Source: Neisseria subflava (lineage in GTDB: Bacteria; Pseudomonadota; Gammaproteobacteria; Burkholderiales; Neisseriaceae). Taken from it: DNA of 64,000 nt. Location of the stretch: NCBI RefSeq assembly GCF_005221305.1, contig NZ_CP039887.1, positions 1,116,001-1,180,000 on the forward strand, written 5' to 3'. The position numbers and the translations under genes are program-made. Shown here one piece after another: positions 41,678 to 51,106 of this stretch (position 1 is its first letter; each line of letters starts with the position of its first letter). The notes beneath the pieces were generated by a model, which was not told the DNA's origin, did not search any database, and saw only the letters and a program-made list of their open reading frames with translations.

Positions 41678-44467
41678 TTAAGCGTAATGTCTGTCTTCGC
41701 CTTTACCGTCAACGTTGTCTGCACAACGTTTACAGATGGTTTCATGGCCTGCAACTGCGCCCACATCGTGGGTGTAGTGCCAGCAGCGTTCGCATTTTTC
41801 ACCATCACTGGCTTTAGCGGTTACAGCAAGTTCATCACCTACTTTCACTTCAGCTTTAGACACCAGCAAAGCAAAACGCAATTCTTCGCCCAAAGTGTTC
41901 AGATAATCGGCAATTTCTTCCGGAGCCGTAATTTCGGCTTCGGCTTGCAATGAAGAGCCGACGGTTTTATCCGTACGCAGAGGCTCGATGGCGGCAGTTA
42001 CTGCTTCGCGTGCTTCGCGGATTGCCGTCCATTTTTTCACCAATTCGGCTTCGGCTTTTTCATTGATAGATGGGAACTCATGCCATGCGTGGAAGAGGAC
42101 GCTGTCTTCTTCGCCGCCACCGATGATGTCCCATGCTTCCTCGCCGGTGAAGCACAAAATTGGAGCAATCAGCAGAACCAGACTGCGCGTGATGTGATAC
42201 AGGGCAGTTTGCGCGCTGCGGCGTGCATGGCTGTCTGCTTTGGTGGTGTAGAGGCGATCTTTCAAGATATCGAGGTAGAACGCGCCCAAGTCTTCCGAAC
42301 AGAAAGAAACAATGTCTTTTACAGCAAAATGGAAGGCATAGCGCGGATAGTAATCGCCTGCCAGACGCTCTTGCAGCTGACGTGCCAATACCACGGCGTA
42401 GCGGTCGATTTCCACCATGTCTGCCTGTTGCACGGCATCTTCAATAGGATTGAAGTCGCTGAGGTTGGCAAACAGGAAGCTCAAAGTATTGCGGATACGG
42501 CGGTAGCTTTCAGTTACGCGTTTGAGGATTTCTTTGGAAATCGCCAATTCGCCACTGTAATCGGTGGATGCCGCCCACAGACGCAGGATGTCTGCGCCGA
42601 ATTCATTGTAAACTTCTTGCGGTGCAACGACATTGCCGATGGATTTCGACATTTTGCGGCCGTTTTGGTCAACCACGAAACCGTGGGTCAGCAGCTGTTT
42701 GTATGGCGCGCGACCCATTGATGAAGCACAGCCGGTCAGCATGGACGATTGGAACCAGCCGCGGTGTTGGTCGCTGCCTTCGAGGTACAAGTCAGCCGGC
42801 CATTCCAATTCTTCGCGTTGTTTCAAGACGGAGTAATGGGTCGAGCCGGAGTCGAACCACACGTCCATCGTGTCGGAAAGTTTGTCGTAATTTTCACAAT
42901 CTTCCGCGCTCAAGAGTTCACTCTTATCGAGAGAGAACCATGCTTCGATGCCTTTTTCTTCGATTTTTTGGGCAACTTTTTCCAAAAGTTCGGCAGAGTT
43001 CGGATGCAGCTCGCCCGTTTCTTTGTGAACAAAGAAAGTCATCGGCGTGCCCCAATAGCGTTGGCGTGAAACCACCCAGTCGGGGCGACCTTCAATCATG
43101 GCTTCGAGGCGCGCACGACCCCAAGACGGGAAAAACTCGGTATCGTCCACGGCTTTGATGGCTTTGTCGCGCAAGGTTTTACCATCGGTACCTGCTTTGT
43201 CCATACCGACAAACCATTGGCCGGTCGCACGGTAAATCAACGGCGTTTTGTGACGCCAGCAGTGTGCGTAGCTGTGTTCGATTTTGCTGCTTGCCAAAAG
43301 GTTTCCGGTCTCTTCCAGCCATTGCAGGATAACGGGATTAGCTTCCCAAACGCTCATGCCGGCAACACGCGGCGTTTCGCTGATGTATTTGCCTTCGGCG
43401 TTGACAGGGTTGTAAAGCTCGATGCCGTATTTATTGCAGACAGCGTAGTCTTCCAGACCATGCGCAGGCGCAGTATGCACCAAACCGGTACCGGCATCGG
43501 TGGTCACATGGTCGCCGTTGAGCATGGGAATATCGCGTTCGAGGAACGGATGATTCATATGCAGGTTTTCCAGCTTGTCGCCTGTGGTTTCGGCGAGAAT
43601 AGCAATGCCGTCTGAAAAACCGTAACGTTTGAGCGCGTCTTCTGCCAAATCTTTGGCCAACACCAATTTGCCTTTAGGCGTATCAATCAGTTGATACACC
43701 ACGTCTGCGCCAGCTGAAACAGCTTGGCTCGCAGGCAAAGTCCAAGGCGTGGTTGTCCAAATAACGGCAAACGCTTTGCCTTCGATACTTGCCAAACCAA
43801 ATGCGGTGGCAAGCGTGGCGGTGTCTTTAAACGGATAGGCAACGTCAATCGCAGGCGATACTTTGTCTTTGTATTCCACTTCCGCTTCAGCCAGCGAAGA
43901 GCCGCAGTCCAAGCAGAACTGAACCGGTTTAGCGCCGCGGTAAAGATAGCCGGATTTGTAGATTTCACCGAGCATACGCACGGTATCGGCTTCGGTTTTG
44001 AAATCCATGGTCAGGTAAGGATTGTCCCAGTCGCCCAACACGCCCAAGCGGATAAAGTCTTTTTTCTGACGGGCAATCTGTTCGGCGGCGTATTCGCGGC
44101 ACAATTCGCGGAAACGGGCTTTAGGCATATCTTTGCCGTGCAGTTTTTCTACCATTACTTCGATAGGCAAACCGTGGCAGTCCCAACCCGGTACATAAGG
44201 CGCGTCAAAACCGGCTTGGGTTTTGCTGCGGATAATGATGTCTTTGAGAATTTTATTGACGGCATGACCGATGTGGATGTCGCCGTTGGCATACGGAGGA
44301 CCGTCGTGCAGAATGAATTTCGGACGGCCTTTGGCGATTTCGCGCAGTTTTTGGTAGCGTTTTTGCTCGTACCAGCTTTTCAGCCATGCAGGCTCGCGCT
44401 TGGCAAGATTGCCGCGCATTGGAAACGGGCTCTCGAGCAGGTTTACGGTTTTACTGTAATCGGTCAT
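41678..44467 (-). CDS. ileS: Isoleucyl-tRNA synthetase
   Basis: A 929-residue class I synthetase that charges tRNA-Ile and edits valine. The start at 44467 (MTDYSKTVNLLESPFPMRGN) fits the family; the longer frame adds 42 unsupported residues. HIGH lies at 65-68 (DIHIGHAVNK), the WDCHGLPIE editing-side box follows, KMSKS is in GRKMSKSIGN, and the C-terminus carries a zinc site with CERCWH and CKRC. The bacterial (non-eukaryote-like) type is indicated, so it should be mupirocin sensitive. ribF lies upstream on the same strand, a common ribF-ileS order; here no lspA follows. Confidence 0.98.
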   Translation of the reverse strand: MTDYSKTVNLLESPFPMRGNLAKREPAWLKSWYEQKRYQKLREIAKGRPKFILHDGPPYANGDIHIGHAVNKILKDIIIRSKTQAGFDAPYVPGWDCHGLPIEVMVEKLHGKDMPKARFRELCREYAAEQIARQKKDFIRLGVLGDWDNPYLTMDFKTEADTVRMLGEIYKSGYLYRGAKPVQFCLDCGSSLAEAEVEYKDKVSPAIDVAYPFKDTATLATAFGLASIEGKAFAVIWTTTPWTLPASQAVSAGADVVYQLIDTPKGKLVLAKDLAEDALKRYGFSDGIAILAETTGDKLENLHMNHPFLERDIPMLNGDHVTTDAGTGLVHTAPAHGLEDYAVCNKYGIELYNPVNAEGKYISETPRVAGMSVWEANPVILQWLEETGNLLASSKIEHSYAHCWRHKTPLIYRATGQWFVGMDKAGTDGKTLRDKAIKAVDDTEFFPSWGRARLEAMIEGRPDWVVSRQRYWGTPMTFFVHKETGELHPNSAELLEKVAQKIEEKGIEAWFSLDKSELLSAEDCENYDKLSDTMDVWFDSGSTHYSVLKQREELEWPADLYLEGSDQHRGWFQSSMLTGCASSMGRAPYKQLLTHGFVVDQNGRKMSKSIGNVVAPQEVYNEFGADILRLWAASTDYSGELAISKEILKRVTESYRRIRNTLSFLFANLSDFNPIEDAVQQADMVEIDRYAVVLARQLQERLAGDYYPRYAFHFAVKDIVSFCSEDLGAFYLDILKDRLYTTKADSHARRSAQTALYHITRSLVLLIAPILCFTGEEAWDIIGGGEEDSVLFHAWHEFPSINEKAEAELVKKWTAIREAREAVTAAIEPLRTDKTVGSSLQAEAEITAPEEIADYLNTLGEELRFALLVSKAEVKVGDELAVTAKASDGEKCERCWHYTHDVGAVAGHETICKRCADNVDGKGEDRHYA

Positions 44468-44497
44468 TTTTTGATCTCTATTGTTGCGGTATTTCGG

Positions 44498-44545
44498 TTT
44501 CAGACGGCCTGATTGCTCATTTTGAAAAGAACAGGTCGTCTGAAA
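44498..44545 (-). terminator. Mixed-dialect uptake-sequence stem between ribF and ileS
   Basis: TTTCAGACGGCCTG faces CAGGTCGTCTGAAA across 20 bases. The second copy is the mucosa-type variant AGGTCGTCTGAA, giving one G-T wobble in the stem. Confidence 0.55.
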
Positions 44546-44605
44546 AAATTCAAAGGACTTATTGTAGCCCAATTGTCTTGATTTTATAAGCATCTAGAAG
44601 CGTTT

Positions 44606-45532
44606 CTATGCTTCCCAAACCTTCGCATCTTCCATATCTTGCAAAATTTGGGTTTTCAATGCTTCGATACTCTCAAATTTTTTCTCATCACGCAGTTTGT
44701 GCAGGAAGCGGACGAAGATACGCTGGCCGTACAAATCGCCGTTGAAATCGAACAGATGGACTTCCAGCTTTTGCGAGCGGTTGTTGCTGACAGTGGGATT
44801 AAAACCAAAGCTGGCAACGCCTCGGCGCGTGCCGAATGTGCCGTCTGCTTCAACGACAAATACGCCGCTTAGCGCATAATGATACGGAGGAAGTTGGACA
44901 TTGGCGGTAGGCGCGTTGATGGTGCGGCCGAGTTTTTGTCCGTGTTTGACCTTTCCGCTCAACACATAATCATGGCCCAACAGTTTTTTGGCATATTCCA
45001 ACCTGCCGTCTGAAAGGGCTTGGCGGACGGCGGTACTGCTGGTGCGGATGTCTTCAACAATAACGGGCGGCGTGCGCTCGGTTTGCATATCGGGCTGTTG
45101 TGCCAAGAGTTCAAAACAACCTTCACGGCCGGCACCGAAACGGAAATCGTCGCCAATCAGCAGATAACGCGTGTTGAGTGTTTGGCGCAAAAGCTGGTCG
45201 ATAAACGCTTGCGCGCTCATATCGGAGAAAGCTTGGTTAAAACGCAAGACCCAAACGGCATCCACGCAGCCGGTTTCACGCAAAAGGCGCAATTTGGTAC
45301 GCAGCGGACTGATGCGGTAAGGCAGCTTTTTCCCGGCTTTGCGTGCAAAAAATTCTTTGGGCTGAGGCTCAAAAACAACAACGACAACAGGCAGACCGCG
45401 CTGGTCTGCCTCTCGTTTGAGTTTTTGTAGAATGTGTTTGTGCCCGAGGTGTACGCCGTCGAAGTTGCCGATGGTTACGGCGGCTCCTTGCGGAAATTTG
45501 GGCGCGTGTCGCTGTCCAAGCCAGATGTTCAT
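44606..45532 (-). CDS. ribF: Bifunctional riboflavin kinase / FAD synthetase
   Basis: A 308-residue enzyme that converts riboflavin to FMN and then FAD. The N-terminal nucleotidyltransferase domain shows TIGNFDGVHLGHKHIL and, further on, VLRFNQAFSDMSAQAFI and LIGDDFRFGAGREG. The C-terminal flavokinase domain (about 185-305) shows GKVKHGQKLGRTINAPTAN, the Mg/ATP-binding stretch, and EVHLFDFNGDLYGQ. Length is standard. It is upstream of ileS on the same strand. Confidence 0.97.
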   Translation of the reverse strand: MNIWLGQRHAPKFPQGAAVTIGNFDGVHLGHKHILQKLKREADQRGLPVVVVVFEPQPKEFFARKAGKKLPYRISPLRTKLRLLRETGCVDAVWVLRFNQAFSDMSAQAFIDQLLRQTLNTRYLLIGDDFRFGAGREGCFELLAQQPDMQTERTPPVIVEDIRTSSTAVRQALSDGRLEYAKKLLGHDYVLSGKVKHGQKLGRTINAPTANVQLPPYHYALSGVFVVEADGTFGTRRGVASFGFNPTVSNNRSQKLEVHLFDFNGDLYGQRIFVRFLHKLRDEKKFESIEALKTQILQDMEDAKVWEA

Positions 45533-45597
45533 GGGTGGTGGGTATTGTGTTTGAATAGGCGGCTATTGTAAACGTTATTGCCGTTTCAATAAACCTT

Positions 45598-45638
45598 AGG
45601 CCGTCTGAAACCAATAAATATATGCTTTCAGACGGCCC
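45598..45638 (-). terminator. Terminator after the 129-residue lipoprotein gene
   Basis: 13-bp arms of inverted uptake sequence around a 15-base loop, 18 bases after the stop codon. Confidence 0.7.
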
Positions 45639-45655
45639 TAAAGTTTGTTAATACC

Positions 45656-46045
45656 TTACCACCACCAAGGATAACGGCCAAACGGATAGCCCCAATCATC
45701 GTAATAGCGATAGTAGCGGGCTTCGCGCAGCTGTTCTTGGGAAATATAGTTTTGCCATGCCATTTTGTAGCAGGCTTGGAACATCGGATCGGAAACTTTG
45801 TCGATATATTTGAGTCGGAAAGCTTTTTGTTCTGCAGTTGCGGCACCGGGTTTGCCTTCTTCGTCAAATTTGCGGCGGATCAGCGCGGCAGTTTCCTGAT
45901 CGCATTGGGCGGCAAGATGTACTTGAAGATCCTGCTCATAGCGTTTCTGCGCTTGGGCGCGTGCGGCTTTTTGCTCGGGCGTGGTGGCGCAGGCGGCCAG
46001 CAATGCAACGGCGCCAAACAATAAGGTCAGACGGATAGGATTCAT
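45656..46045 (-). CDS. Small lipoprotein of unknown function
   Basis: A 129-residue precursor with signal MNPIRLTLLFGAVALLAAC and lipidated Cys at residue 19. The mature part is helical and charged (QKAARAQAQKRYEQDLQ) with two further cysteines (QCDQETAAL, QACYKMAWQ) that may form a disulfide, and ends in an aromatic tail rich in Tyr and Trp (YYRYYDDWGYPFGRYPWWW). I do not recognise a family. It is divergent from the DUF1275 gene. Confidence 0.8.
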   Translation of the reverse strand: MNPIRLTLLFGAVALLAACATTPEQKAARAQAQKRYEQDLQVHLAAQCDQETAALIRRKFDEEGKPGAATAEQKAFRLKYIDKVSDPMFQACYKMAWQNYISQEQLREARYYRYYDDWGYPFGRYPWWW

Positions 46046-46205
46046 TGAATGTTTCCTTATACTTATGTATAGCTATTAATGTACGCCCTCATTGTGTAAT
46101 GGGCAAGTGTGGCAACTTGGGGACACTTTATATTATTTGTTTTTGGCAGCAGGCAGTTGCATATAAAATACACTCTGTATGAATGTTTAACTACAAACCC
46201 ACTCA

Positions 46206-47081
46206 ATGAACGCTGACAAACCGCCCCACTCCTACCGATTGCGCCACCACAGGCAACACACACCGCCGTTTTGGCAGGCGGATCGCCCGTATCTGCACGA
46301 ACACAATATTTCCGATGCCCGTTTCAGACGGCTGGGCTACATCATGGCCTTTCTTGCCGGAGCGATTAATGCCGGCGGTTACTTCGCATTCTCACGTTAT
46401 ACCTCCCACGTTACCGGCTCAATGTCGCTGTTGGCAGATGTTTTGTATCTTCAAGAGTGGAGTGTGGCCATTATTGCCACAATCAGCGTGTTATGTTTTG
46501 TTGCCGGAGCCGCACATTCGGGCTGGGTGATTTTGTGGACGCAGCAAATGCGTTTCCGTGGCAGCTTTGGATTTTCCATGTGGCTGGAAGCGGTTTATCT
46601 GTTGATTTTCGGCTTGTTCGGCATTGCCGCGATGGAATGGGATTTTGGCGGCCCGAATTTCATCATGCCGTCTTTAGCATTATTTTTATTGTGCTTTATC
46701 ATGGGCATGCACAATACCGTCATTACGCTTTTGTCCGGCTCCGCCATCCGCTCCACCCACATGACCGGCACGGCAACCGATTTGGGCATTGAAATTTCAC
46801 GCGCACTTTATTATTCCAAGCAACATCATCCGCGCCTGCCTCACGTCCGCGTCAACAAACCCAAAATGTGGCTTTTAAGCGGCCTAATGCTGTCGTTTTT
46901 ACTGGGCGGCATCGTTGGCGTATGGGGTTATCATTTGGTCGGCCATCATTTCGCCCTGCCCGTCTCCGCCGTTTTGTTCATACTGGGCGCAGGCTCGGTG
47001 GGATACGATGTCAAAGTCAGATTGAAATGGGCATTTGTCAGCTGGTATCGCCGTAAAAAGGAAAAACGGAAGAAATCGTAA
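46206..47081 (+). CDS. DUF1275 (YoaK-like) membrane protein
   Basis: A 291-residue integral membrane protein. After a basic, His-rich N-terminus (RLRHHRQH) come the family features: GYIMAFLAGAINAGGYFAFSRYTSHVTGSM, then LCFIMGMHNTVITLLSGSAIRSTHMTGTATDLG, with about six membrane segments in total and a Lys/Arg-rich C-terminus. No transport or enzymatic function is established for DUF1275. It is monocistronic as far as can be seen. Confidence 0.88.
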   Translation: MNADKPPHSYRLRHHRQHTPPFWQADRPYLHEHNISDARFRRLGYIMAFLAGAINAGGYFAFSRYTSHVTGSMSLLADVLYLQEWSVAIIATISVLCFVAGAAHSGWVILWTQQMRFRGSFGFSMWLEAVYLLIFGLFGIAAMEWDFGGPNFIMPSLALFLLCFIMGMHNTVITLLSGSAIRSTHMTGTATDLGIEISRALYYSKQHHPRLPHVRVNKPKMWLLSGLMLSFLLGGIVGVWGYHLVGHHFALPVSAVLFILGAGSVGYDVKVRLKWAFVSWYRRKKEKRKKS

Positions 47082-47298
47082 AGAAACCTGCTTTTTATCT
47101 GGCGACAAAGTGGCCAAACGGTCAGACAAATGCAGAAATGTTTCAGTATTATGTTAACTGGCAAATATTTGCGTAATATCGGGTTAAACCCATTCTTTTG
47201 CGTTTCGGATATTCGGTATCATTAATTCGTAATGACCCACGCGGTTTTTATTCATTTTTTCAGACGGCCCGATCCGTCATCTAAAAAGAGGATACGAC

Positions 47299-47979
47299 AT
47301 GAAATTCTTGAAACCCCTGACCGTTATTGCTACTGCAATTCCTTTGGCACTCACCGGCTGTGTGACCGATCCTGCTACCGGTCAACAATCCGCCAGCAAA
47401 ACCGCTATGTACGGTTTGGGCGGTGCGGCTGTTTGCGGCATCGTTGGTGCGCTGACCCATGGTGGTAAAGGCGCGCGTAACTCCGCATTGGCTTGTGGTG
47501 CAGTAGGTGCCGGTATCGGCGGTTACATGGACTACCAAGAGAAAAAACTGCGTCAAAGCCTGGCCAACACCAACATCGAAGTTGAACGTCAAGGCAACCA
47601 AATCAAACTGGTTATGCCTGAAAACGTAACCTTCGCTACCGGCAGCGCCGCCCTGAGCGGTCAAGCTCAAAGTGCCTTGTCTGCCGCTGCGCAAACTTTG
47701 GTTCAATATCCTGACACGACTTTGACCATCAACGGCCACACCGACAACACCGGTAACGACGCCATCAACGAGCCATTGTCTCGCAACCGCGCCGAATCTG
47801 TTGCCGCCTTCCTGCAATCTCGCGGCGTAAGCAGCACCCGTTTGAGCACTTTCGGTTACGGCTCCCGTCAACCCATCTCCTCCAACGCTACTGTTGAAGG
47901 CCGCGCACAAAACCGCCGCGTTGAAATCTTGATCAACCCCGACCAACACGCCATTGACGCCGCTAAAAAACAAATGTAA
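47299..47979 (+). CDS. OmpA-family lipoprotein (YiaD-like)
   Basis: A 226-residue lipoprotein precursor: MKFLKPLTVIATAIPLALTGC gives Cys at residue 21. A glycine-zipper region (YGLGGAAVCGIVGALTHGG, then AVGAGIGGYMDYQE) is followed by an OmpA C-terminal peptidoglycan-binding domain (about 105-218) with the core INGHTDNTGNDAINEPLSRNRAESVAAFL and GYGSRQP, ending NRRVEILI. It would tether the outer membrane to peptidoglycan non-covalently. GAGGA stands ahead of the ATG. It is monocistronic with a strong terminator. Confidence 0.92.
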   Translation: MKFLKPLTVIATAIPLALTGCVTDPATGQQSASKTAMYGLGGAAVCGIVGALTHGGKGARNSALACGAVGAGIGGYMDYQEKKLRQSLANTNIEVERQGNQIKLVMPENVTFATGSAALSGQAQSALSAAAQTLVQYPDTTLTINGHTDNTGNDAINEPLSRNRAESVAAFLQSRGVSSTRLSTFGYGSRQPISSNATVEGRAQNRRVEILINPDQHAIDAAKKQM

Positions 47980-48006
47980 TCCGACATCTGTCTGATTCCC
48001 ATACTT

Positions 48007-48037
48007 AAGGCCGTCTGAAATTTCAGACGGCCTTTTT
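48007..48037 (+). terminator. Terminator after the OmpA-family lipoprotein gene
   Basis: Two abutting 14-base arms of inverted uptake sequence followed by a T-run. Confidence 0.9.
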
Positions 48038-48319
48038 CTTTGTAGATTTTGTTTGCAATTTCTCCTTCTTAATCCAATCCACCATAAAATTTATTCTTTT
48101 ATTAACAAGACTTTTCAATTTTTCCTTTAAAAAGACTATATTAATACTCTAATTTTTACACTGACTTAGAGTATAATCCCTAAAATTTTAAAAACACGCC
48201 TCATGCCGTCTGAAAAACGGCGGCGAAAAACACACTTATTTATATACACATCAGCCCGTTATCCAATCCATTTCATAGGATTTCAGACGGCACTATCCAG
48301 AATCTATGAAGGAGCATCC
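48038..48319 (+). promoter_or_regulatory. Upstream region of the nitronate monooxygenase-type gene
   Basis: About 280 bp with no gene. A perfect -10 hexamer TATAAT lies at 48172-48177 without a good -35. It would give a leader of about 140 nt containing two facing uptake sequences, an AT-form copy at 48203-48214 and a variant at 48282-48293, which could pair over about 67 bases. Confidence 0.4.
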
Positions 48320-49492
48320 ATGCAAAACAACTTTGACCCATTGATTATCCGTGGCAAATCACTGATCCCCGTCGTACAAGGCGGTATGGGCGTAGGCGTT
48401 TCCGCATCAAAACTCTCCAGCGCGGTTGCGCGCGAAAACGGCGTGGGTACGATTGCCAGCGTCGATTTGCGCCACTTGCACGAAGATTTGCTGGCCGAAT
48501 CAAAAATCGATTCCAGCGAAGAAAAATACACCCGCCTCAACTGCATCGCGCTTGACCGTGAAATCAAAAAAGCCAAAGCCGATTCAGAAGGCAAAGGCAT
48601 GATCGCCGTCAACGTCATGAAAGCCGTCAAAGACCATGCCGCCTACGTCCGTCAGGCCTGCGAATCCGGTGCAGACGCGATTGTGATGGGTGCAGGTTTG
48701 CCTTTGGACTTGCCGGAAATGGCCGAGGGCTACCACAAAGATGTCGCCCTTTTCCCTATTTTGTCCGAATCACGCGGTATCAACATCGTTTTGAAACGTT
48801 GGATGAAAAAAGGCATCTTGCCCGATGCCATCGTTATCGAACACCCAGCCCACGCAGCCGGCCATTTGGGCGCGGCGACCGTTGACGGTGTGAACGATGC
48901 TAAATTCGAGTTCAAACGCGTTATTGAAGAAACGTTTGAAGTATTCAAAAACTTGGGCTTGGAAAGCGAAAAAATCCCGTTGATACTCGCAGGCGGCATG
49001 GCAAACTTTGAAAAAGTCAAAACAGCCTTGAAAAACTGGGGTGCGTCCGCCGTCCAAATCGGTACCGCGTTTGCCGTGACCGAAGAAGGCGATGCCCACA
49101 TCAACTTCAAAAAAACGCTGACCGGTGCGGAAACCGAACAAGTGGTTGAATTCATGTCTGTTGCCGGTTTGCCTGCTCGCGGCGTGCGCACCAAATTCCT
49201 CGACAGCTACATCAAACGCGAGGCCAAATTGCAAGCCAATGCCAAAAACGATCCGCGCCGTTGCACACAAGGCCTGAACTGCCTGACCAGCTGCGGTTTG
49301 CGCGACGGTTTAGCCAAAGCCGGTCAATTCTGTATCGACATCCAACTTTCCGCAGCATTCCGCGGCGAAGTTGATAAAGGCCTGTTTTTCCGCGGTAAAG
49401 ACCCGCTGCCGTTTGGCAATGCCATCCGCACGGTTCAAGAAACCATTCATTATCTCTTGAACGGTTCACTGCCCGCCGTCCCTGCCAAATAA
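48320..49492 (+). CDS. Nitronate monooxygenase-type FMN flavoprotein
   Basis: A 390-residue TIM-barrel flavoprotein of the 2-nitropropane dioxygenase/nitronate monooxygenase group. The start at 48320 has GAAGGAG upstream; a longer frame from 48203 lacks support. FMN-binding features are PVVQGGMGVGVS near the N-terminus, IVIEHPAHAAGHLG, ILAGGMANFEK and AVQIGTAFAVTEE. The C-terminal third holds a cysteine cluster (RRCTQGLNCLTSCGL) that is not part of the classical enzyme and could bind metal. Whether it oxidises nitronates or is closer to FabK-type enoyl reductases cannot be settled by eye; the length and Cys cluster suggest a distinct subgroup. Confidence 0.85.
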   Translation: MQNNFDPLIIRGKSLIPVVQGGMGVGVSASKLSSAVARENGVGTIASVDLRHLHEDLLAESKIDSSEEKYTRLNCIALDREIKKAKADSEGKGMIAVNVMKAVKDHAAYVRQACESGADAIVMGAGLPLDLPEMAEGYHKDVALFPILSESRGINIVLKRWMKKGILPDAIVIEHPAHAAGHLGAATVDGVNDAKFEFKRVIEETFEVFKNLGLESEKIPLILAGGMANFEKVKTALKNWGASAVQIGTAFAVTEEGDAHINFKKTLTGAETEQVVEFMSVAGLPARGVRTKFLDSYIKREAKLQANAKNDPRRCTQGLNCLTSCGLRDGLAKAGQFCIDIQLSAAFRGEVDKGLFFRGKDPLPFGNAIRTVQETIHYLLNGSLPAVPAK

Positions 49493-49506
49493 ACGCATCA
49501 ACACTC

Positions 49507-49555
49507 AAAAGGCCGTCTGAAAAACATTTAAACCCTGTTTTCAGACGGCCTTTTT
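49507..49555 (+). terminator. Terminator after the nitronate monooxygenase-type gene
   Basis: 17-bp perfect arms of inverted uptake sequence around a 14-base loop followed by a T-run. Confidence 0.88.
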
Positions 49556-49613
49556 GTCCCAATCCATCTAAAAAATGCTAAGATTATTGCCTGAATTTAT
49601 CAGCAGAAACATC

Positions 49614-50804
49614 ATGAACCCATTATTGAACCATCTTAAACCCTATCCTTTCGCCCGCCTGCGTGAAGCTATGCAAGGCATTGATGCACCCGAAGGCGTA
49701 ACGCCCATTCATCTGCAAATCGGCGAGCCGAAACACCCGACGCCCAAAGTCATTACAGATGCGCTGACCGCCTCTCTGCACGAACTGGAAAAATATCCGC
49801 TGACTGCCGGCCTGCCCGAACTGCGCCAAACCTGCGCCGAATGGGTTGCCCGCCGTTATGATGGTTTGAGCCTCAACCCCGACAATGAAATCCTGCCTGT
49901 ATTGGGCAGCCGGGAAGCTCTGTTCTCTTTTATCCAAACCGTTTTAAATCCGGCTTCAGACGGCCCCAAACCGGTCGTTATCAGCCCCAACCCGTTCTAT
50001 CAAATTTACGAAGGCGCGACTATTTTGGGCGGCGGCGAAATCCATTTTGCCAACTGTCCAGCACCCAGCTTCAACCCCGATTGGAGCAGCCTGCCCGAAG
50101 ACGTATGGCAACGCACCAAAGTCCTGATCGTCTGCTCGCCCAACAACCCGAGCGGCAGCGTCCTGCAATTAGAAGACTGGAAAGAAATTTTTGATTTGCA
50201 AGACAAATACGGCTTCGTTATTGCCTCTGACGAATGCTATTCCGAAATCTATTTTGACGGCAACAAACCAATCGGCGGCCTGCAGGCTGCGGCGCAATTA
50301 GGACGCGGCACGCGCAACATTATTATGTTCACCAGCCTGTCCAAACGCTCCAATGTCCCCGGTTTGCGTTCCGGCTTTGTCGCAGGCGATGCCGAGTTGC
50401 TCAAAAACTTCCTGCTCTACCGCACCTACCACGGCAGCGCGATGAGCATTCCCGTCCAACGCGCCAGCATTGCCGCTTGGAACGATGAAGAACACGTCAT
50501 TGACAACCGCCGTCTCTACCAAGAAAAATTCGACCGCGTCATCCCTATTTTGCAACAGGCATTCGATGTCAAACTGCCTGACGCGTCGTTCTACATTTGG
50601 CTGAAAGTTCCCGATGGCGACGACTTGGCATTTACGCGCAACCTGTGGCAGAAAGCCGCTATCCAAGTGTTGCCCGGCCGCTTCCTCGCCCGCGATACCG
50701 AACAAGGCAATCCGGGCGAAGGCTACGTCCGCATCGCTTTGGTTGCCGATGTGGAAAGCTGCGTTAAAGCGGCTGAAACCATGGTTGCTTTATACCGCCG
50801 ATAA
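49614..50804 (+). CDS. dapC: Succinyldiaminopimelate transaminase DapC
   Basis: A 396-residue class I PLP aminotransferase that makes N-succinyl-L,L-diaminopimelate on the route to lysine and peptidoglycan cross-bridges. The start at 49614 (MNPLLNHLKPYPFARLREAM) fits the family; an upstream in-frame ATG adds 13 residues. The PLP lysine is K244 in SLSKRSNVPGLRSGF, with PNNPSG at 176-181 and DECYSEIYF. The N-terminal sequence and gene length match proteobacterial DapC rather than AspC. It lies between two uptake-sequence terminators. Confidence 0.93.
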   Translation: MNPLLNHLKPYPFARLREAMQGIDAPEGVTPIHLQIGEPKHPTPKVITDALTASLHELEKYPLTAGLPELRQTCAEWVARRYDGLSLNPDNEILPVLGSREALFSFIQTVLNPASDGPKPVVISPNPFYQIYEGATILGGGEIHFANCPAPSFNPDWSSLPEDVWQRTKVLIVCSPNNPSGSVLQLEDWKEIFDLQDKYGFVIASDECYSEIYFDGNKPIGGLQAAAQLGRGTRNIIMFTSLSKRSNVPGLRSGFVAGDAELLKNFLLYRTYHGSAMSIPVQRASIAAWNDEEHVIDNRRLYQEKFDRVIPILQQAFDVKLPDASFYIWLKVPDGDDLAFTRNLWQKAAIQVLPGRFLARDTEQGNPGEGYVRIALVADVESCVKAAETMVALYRR

Positions 50805-50807
50805 AAC

Positions 50808-50839
50808 AAAGGCCGTCTGAAATTTCAGACGGCCTTTTT
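50808..50839. terminator. Bidirectional terminator between dapC and rubredoxin
   Basis: Two abutting 15-base arms of inverted uptake sequence with A and T runs outside, between convergent genes. Confidence 0.9.
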
Positions 50840-50851
50840 AAATCAACCAAG

Positions 50852-51022
50852 TTATATCACGAAATCCAACAGATAAAAATCTTCTTTGCCTACGCCGCAC
50901 TCAGGGCATTTCCAGTCGTCGGGAATATCCTCAAACTTGGTTCCGGCAGGCAGGCCGTGCTCGGGGTCGCCGAGGTCTTCGTCGTAAATCCAGCCGCAAG
51001 GGCCGCACATATATTGAGCCAT
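50852..51022 (-). CDS. Rubredoxin
   Basis: A 56-residue electron carrier binding a single iron through four cysteines: C6 and C9 (YMCGPCGWIYD) and C39 and C42 (WKCPECGVGKEDF). The aromatic core residues W11, Y13, W38 and F49 are in place. Length is typical of stand-alone rubredoxins. It lies downstream of an acyl-CoA dehydrogenase-like gene on the same strand, with a terminator between. Its redox partner is not evident; no rubredoxin reductase or alkane hydroxylase is in the window. Confidence 0.96.
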   Translation of the reverse strand: MAQYMCGPCGWIYDEDLGDPEHGLPAGTKFEDIPDDWKCPECGVGKEDFYLLDFVI

Positions 51023-51041
51023 TTTGTGTTCCTTCTATTTT

Positions 51042-51078
51042 AAAAGGCCGTCTGAAACCGTGTTTTCAGACGGCCTTT
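51042..51078 (-). terminator. Terminator after the acyl-CoA dehydrogenase-like gene
   Basis: Inverted uptake sequences (15-base arms) with a 6-base loop, 28 bases after the stop codon. Confidence 0.8.
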
Positions 51079-51106
51079 CGTGTGTTTTATTGTTGATATT
51101 TTGAAT

